Assembly: GCA_937868145.1 (NCBI GenBank)
Contig: CALMMH010000322.1
Coordinates: forward strand, 1 to 10,820
Direction: 5' to 3'
DNA length: 10,820 nt
DNA from: an uncultured Phycisphaerales bacterium
GTDB lineage: Bacteria > Planctomycetota > Phycisphaerae > Sedimentisphaerales > Anaerobacaceae
In this document: one piece after another, positions 8,738 through 10,820 of the stretch
Layout of the letters: each line of letters starts with the position of its first letter
Numbering within the stretch: the first letter of the stretch is position 1
Position numbers and translations under genes: made by a program
Notes under the pieces: generated by a model
Told to the model about the DNA's origin: nothing
What the model saw: the letters and a program-made list of their open reading frames with translations, nothing else
Databases searched by the model: none

Positions 8738-9823
8738 TCACTCTTCCGACTCGGCGGCGGTCTCTCCGGCCGACGGTTTCGTCACGGGGACGAGCCCCTT
8801 GGCCTCGATGACCTTGTCCTTGATCTCGTTGCGGACCTCGGGATAATCGATCAGATACTTCTTGGCGTTCTCCCGGCCCTGGCCGAGGCGGACGCTGCCG
8901 TAGTTGATCCAGGCGCCGCTCTTTTGAACGATGTCCGCGGCGATCGCCAGGTCCAGCAGGTCGCCTTCGTAGCTGATTCCGCTGTCGAACATGATGTCGA
9001 ACTCGGTCTCGCGGAAGGGCGGGGCGATCTTGTTCTTCACGACCCTCGCCCGCACGCGCGAGCCGATCGCGCCATTGTTGTCCGTGATCGTGCTGAGCCT
9101 TCGCAGGTCCACGCGGACGGAGCAGTAGAACTTCAGGGCCTTGCCGCCGGTGGTCGTTTCGGGGTTGCCGAACATGACGCCGATCTTCATACGGATCTGG
9201 TTGATGAAGACCAGGGCGCACTTGCTCTTATAGATGATGCCGGTGAGCTTTCGCATCGCCTGGCTCATCAGCCTTGCCTGCAAGCCCATGTGGCTGTCGC
9301 CCATCTCGCCTTCGAGCTCGGCCTTGGGGGTCAGCGCGGCCACCGAGTCGATGACGACCACGTCCACCGAGTTCGAGGACACGAGCATCTCGGCGATCTC
9401 GAGGGCCTGCTCGCCCGTGTCGGGCTGGCTGACCAGCAGACTGCTGACGTCGACGCCCAGCCGCTTGGCCCACGTGGTGTCCAGAGCGTGCTCAGCGTCG
9501 ATGAACGCGGCCACGCCGCCGGCCTTCTGGGCGGCGGCGATCACGTGCAGCGCCAGCGTCGTCTTGCCCGACGACTCCGGCCCAAACAACTCCGTGATGC
9601 GGCCCCGCGGAATGCCCACGCCGCCTAAGGCGATATCCAGGGAGAGGGCCCCTGTGCCGATGCCCTCGATCTTGGCGTAGGAGTGCTCGTCCATCTGCAT
9701 GATCGAACCTTGGCCGTACTGCTTCTCGATCTGCGCGATCACTCGCGCCAGCGCGGCCTGCTTGCCGTCACCGGCTGCCTCAGCCGCAGGCGTCGTGGTT
9801 GTTGCTTTTTTGCTCTTAGCCAT
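8738..9823 (-). CDS. recA: Recombinase RecA
   Basis: ATP-dependent strand-exchange protein; it coats single-stranded DNA, drives homologous recombination and in SOS-competent bacteria triggers LexA self-cleavage. The 361 residues are complete: Walker A GPESSGKTT (81-89), Walker B VVVIDSVAAL (155-164), DNA-binding loop 2 within QIRMKIGVMFGNPETTTGG (209-227), signature ALKFYCSVR (229-237) and an acidic C-terminal tail (AAESEE) that normally damps DNA binding. Start is ATG 9823 with GGAGGT (9829-9834) five bases upstream. It lies 36 bases downstream of thpR, a common bacterial pairing. No LexA-type operator of the CTGT-N8-ACAG or GAAC-N4-GTTC kinds is visible before recA or thpR, so SOS control is not shown by sequence. 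Confidence 0.99.
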   Translation of the reverse strand: MAKSKKATTTTPAAEAAGDGKQAALARVIAQIEKQYGQGSIMQMDEHSYAKIEGIGTGALSLDIALGGVGIPRGRITELFGPESSGKTTLALHVIAAAQKAGGVAAFIDAEHALDTTWAKRLGVDVSSLLVSQPDTGEQALEIAEMLVSSNSVDVVVIDSVAALTPKAELEGEMGDSHMGLQARLMSQAMRKLTGIIYKSKCALVFINQIRMKIGVMFGNPETTTGGKALKFYCSVRVDLRRLSTITDNNGAIGSRVRARVVKNKIAPPFRETEFDIMFDSGISYEGDLLDLAIAADIVQKSGAWINYGSVRLGQGRENAKKYLIDYPEVRNEIKDKVIEAKGLVPVTKPSAGETAAESEE

Positions 9824-9848
9824 GAAATACCTCCAACAAGTCTCGCCC

Positions 9849-9866
9849 TACCGTTACCGTTACTGT
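9849..9866 (+). repeat. Tandem hexamer between thpR and recA
   Basis: TACCGT occurs twice and then as TACTGT, spanning the last bases of thpR and the spacer before recA. It is short and may be chance; it lies between a possible recA promoter and the recA ribosome binding site. Confidence 0.35.
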
Positions 9867-10432
9867 TCCTGTAATGTAAAACGTCCCATACGGGTGTAAA
9901 TCGGCCCCTCCGGTTCCAGTTGACTCTCGTAGAGGCAGACCGCGGCGGCCCGAACGACGCCGAGATCGTAGTCTCCATATTGGCTCACCGCCTGGCCGAG
10001 CTTTTCGCCGGCCTTGACGTTGCGAATTCGGCACAGCGTCAGATGGCCTGAGAACTGCCGGTTCTCCTTCGGCCAGCCGGCCAGCTCGAGCTCGTCTTCC
10101 AGATCCTGCTGCAACGCCAACAGTTCCGGGCAATCCAGGCCCGCGCCAACCCAGAGGACGCGGGCGCTGTGGCCGCCGAAGGAGCCGACGTCCTTGACCG
10201 AGAAGTCGAACGCCTCGTGCCGCTCGGCCACTTCCTGCACGATCCGACAGACCTCGACGACCTGGTTGTCCGGGACCTCGCCCAGAAACTTGAGCGTCAG
10301 GTGCATCCCCTCGGGCTCGACCCACTTGGCGTCGCCGCGGTGAATGTCCACCCGGCCGGCAAGGTCCTTCTGCAGGGCGACCAAGTCGGCCCGGATCTCG
10401 TTCGGAATGTCGATCGCTATAAAGCATCGCAT
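9860..10432 (-). CDS. thpR: RNA 2',3'-cyclic phosphodiesterase (LigT/ThpR)
   Basis: A 190-residue two-histidine (2H) phosphoesterase that opens 2',3'-cyclic phosphate ends of RNA; first known in E. coli as an in vitro 2'-5' RNA ligase. The two HxT/S catalytic motifs are both present as HLTL, at residues 44-47 and 130-133 counted from the ATG, each in the expected half of the bilobal fold, and the N-terminus MRCFIAIDIP is typical. I chose ATG 10432; an in-frame TTG two codons earlier (10438) is possible. No strong ribosome binding site is visible. It begins a likely thpR-recA transcript from the promoter at 10456-10484. Its physiological RNA substrate is unknown; the recurring link with recA is established from many genomes, the reason is not. 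Confidence 0.93.
   Translation of the reverse strand: MRCFIAIDIPNEIRADLVALQKDLAGRVDIHRGDAKWVEPEGMHLTLKFLGEVPDNQVVEVCRIVQEVAERHEAFDFSVKDVGSFGGHSARVLWVGAGLDCPELLALQQDLEDELELAGWPKENRQFSGHLTLCRIRNVKAGEKLGQAVSQYGDYDLGVVRAAAVCLYESQLEPEGPIYTRMGRFTLQEQ
9873..9900 (-). promoter_or_regulatory. Possible second promoter for recA inside thpR
   Basis: On the minus strand TTTACA (9895-9900) and TACATT (9873-9878) are 16 bases apart, about 50 bases before the recA start. The -35 matches consensus at five of six positions and the -10 at four of six. It would let recA be transcribed apart from thpR. Confidence 0.3.
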
Positions 10433-10455
10433 GGTCAAATATCCATTCTTCCCAC

Positions 10456-10484
10456 AATATACCGGCGCTCCGTCAGGCCGTCAA
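10456..10484 (-). promoter_or_regulatory. Sigma70-like promoter of thpR-recA
   Basis: On the minus strand TTGACG (10479-10484) and TATATT (10456-10461) are separated by exactly 17 bases. The -10 lies 23 bases before ATG 10432, giving a very short leader. This is the best promoter match in the window. Confidence 0.65.
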
Positions 10485-10500
10485 CGCCAAAGTCGCATTC

Positions 10501-10519
10501 TTGTGCGGCTTTTGTGCGG
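10501..10519. promoter_or_regulatory. Direct repeat just upstream of the thpR-recA promoter
   Basis: TTGTGCGG occurs at 10501-10508 and 10512-10519, an 11-base step close to one helical turn, about 17 bases upstream of the -35. Such spacing suits a regulator binding one face of DNA. No known operator is matched, so this is only a candidate. Confidence 0.35.
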
Positions 10520-10568
10520 TGGATTTTCACCCCACACGCCGGCTGGTCCATCCGCCGTGGAGACTCTT

Positions 10569-10635
10569 GTAGGGTGGGGCTTGCCCCACCAGGAATCCTC
10601 GCCACAAACAAGCGGTGGGGCAAGCCCCACCCTAC
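10569..10635. repeat. REPIN-like element: two inverted GTAG-headed REP palindromes
   Basis: Two 22-base arms, 10569-10590 and 10614-10635, are perfect reverse complements, separated by 23 bases. Each arm begins (read from its outer end) with GTAG, and contains its own stem GGTGGGGC/GCCCCACC (8 bp) with a 2-base loop. REP sequences mobilised by RAYT (TnpA-REP) transposases typically carry a GTAG or GGAG head followed by a hairpin, and pairs in opposite orientation form REPINs. No RAYT gene is in this window. The element lies between the probable kinase gene and the thpR promoter. Confidence 0.8.
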
Positions 10636-10681
10636 GAACTTCCATGGCTGTTTTTCATCCCCTCGCAGTTCCGCACGTTCG

Positions 10682-10820
10682 TCAAAAACTTGTGAACTTC
10701 CGGAGCAGGTCCAGCCGGTTGTCGATGTCTTTTCGGGTCGCGGCGGCCAGGCCCGCCAGCGAGAAGTCCGCGATCGTGAACGAGGCGACGACGGTGCCGT
10801 ACGCCACGGCAGTCTTGAGC
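10682..10820 (-). CDS. Probable PfkB-family carbohydrate kinase, C-terminal end (start outside window)
   Basis: Forty-five codons and a TGA stop are visible on the minus strand; the rest lies beyond the window edge. The segment AVAYGTVVASFTIADFSLAGL followed by TRKDIDNRLDLLRKFTSF resembles the last helices of PfkB-type sugar/nucleoside kinases, where an A-x-x-x-G-x-V-x-A-S-F stretch packs behind the nucleotide site and a short arginine-rich helix ends the chain. The catalytic GAGD motif would be upstream and cannot be seen, so the family call rests on wording alone and the substrate is open. It is followed by 249 bases with the REPIN-like element and thpR promoter, so it is probably not co-transcribed with thpR. 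Confidence 0.55.
   Translation of the reverse strand, partial: LKTAVAYGTVVASFTIADFSLAGLAAATRKDIDNRLDLLRKFTSF

Noticed and set aside
8498..9628. 376-codon open frame on the plus strand opposite recA
   Set aside because: It lies antisense to an unmistakable recA, has the odd composition of a GC-rich shadow frame and no domain I recognise.
10435..10623. 62-codon open frame on the minus strand reaching to the thpR start
   Set aside because: It begins inside the REPIN-like repeat and runs through the promoter; no supporting motif, and the overlap with repeat DNA explains it.

Overview
The window is a gene-dense, GC-rich bacterial chromosome segment that is almost entirely housekeeping. Gene flavour suggests the Planctomycetota, perhaps a Phycisphaerae-like lineage: an Aquifex-type aconitase, an AlaRS with a Cys-rich insert, a Tat-exported PHP protein and a conserved lipid-free secreted protein of unknown role. 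That placement is inference from protein style, not from a marker-gene comparison.

Left block, plus strand (1-3632): the C-terminal part of an aconitase, a LOG-family protein, an exported protein of unknown function and hisD. The first three genes overlap (8 bp and 4 bp) and hisD follows after 6 bp, so this reads as one transcript. hisD sits apart from any other histidine gene visible here. The unknown exported protein carries two short repeat-derived patches inside its reading frame.

Right block, minus strand (read from 10820 down to 3719): the C-terminal end of a probable PfkB-family kinase, then thpR, recA, a Tat-signal PHP-domain protein, alaS and a predicted winged-helix plus PD-(D/E)XK nuclease-like protein. 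thpR-recA and recA-alaS are familiar bacterial neighbourhoods; here a PHP protein takes the place between recA and alaS where many bacteria carry recX. A strong sigma70-like promoter (TTGACG, 17 bp, TATATT) lies just before thpR and probably drives thpR-recA.

The two blocks converge at 3633-3718. Non-coding space is small. It holds a REPIN-like pair of inverted GTAG-headed palindromes (10569-10635) and two small hairpins with the same TCT loop (3671-3683 and 7308-7326) that look like members of dispersed palindrome families.

I found no CRISPR array, tRNA, rRNA, integrase or transposase, and no convincing new multi-gene system. The items most worth a second look are the solitary nuclease-like gene behind alaS, the REPIN-like element, and the octanucleotide-periodic patch embedded in the unknown exported protein.
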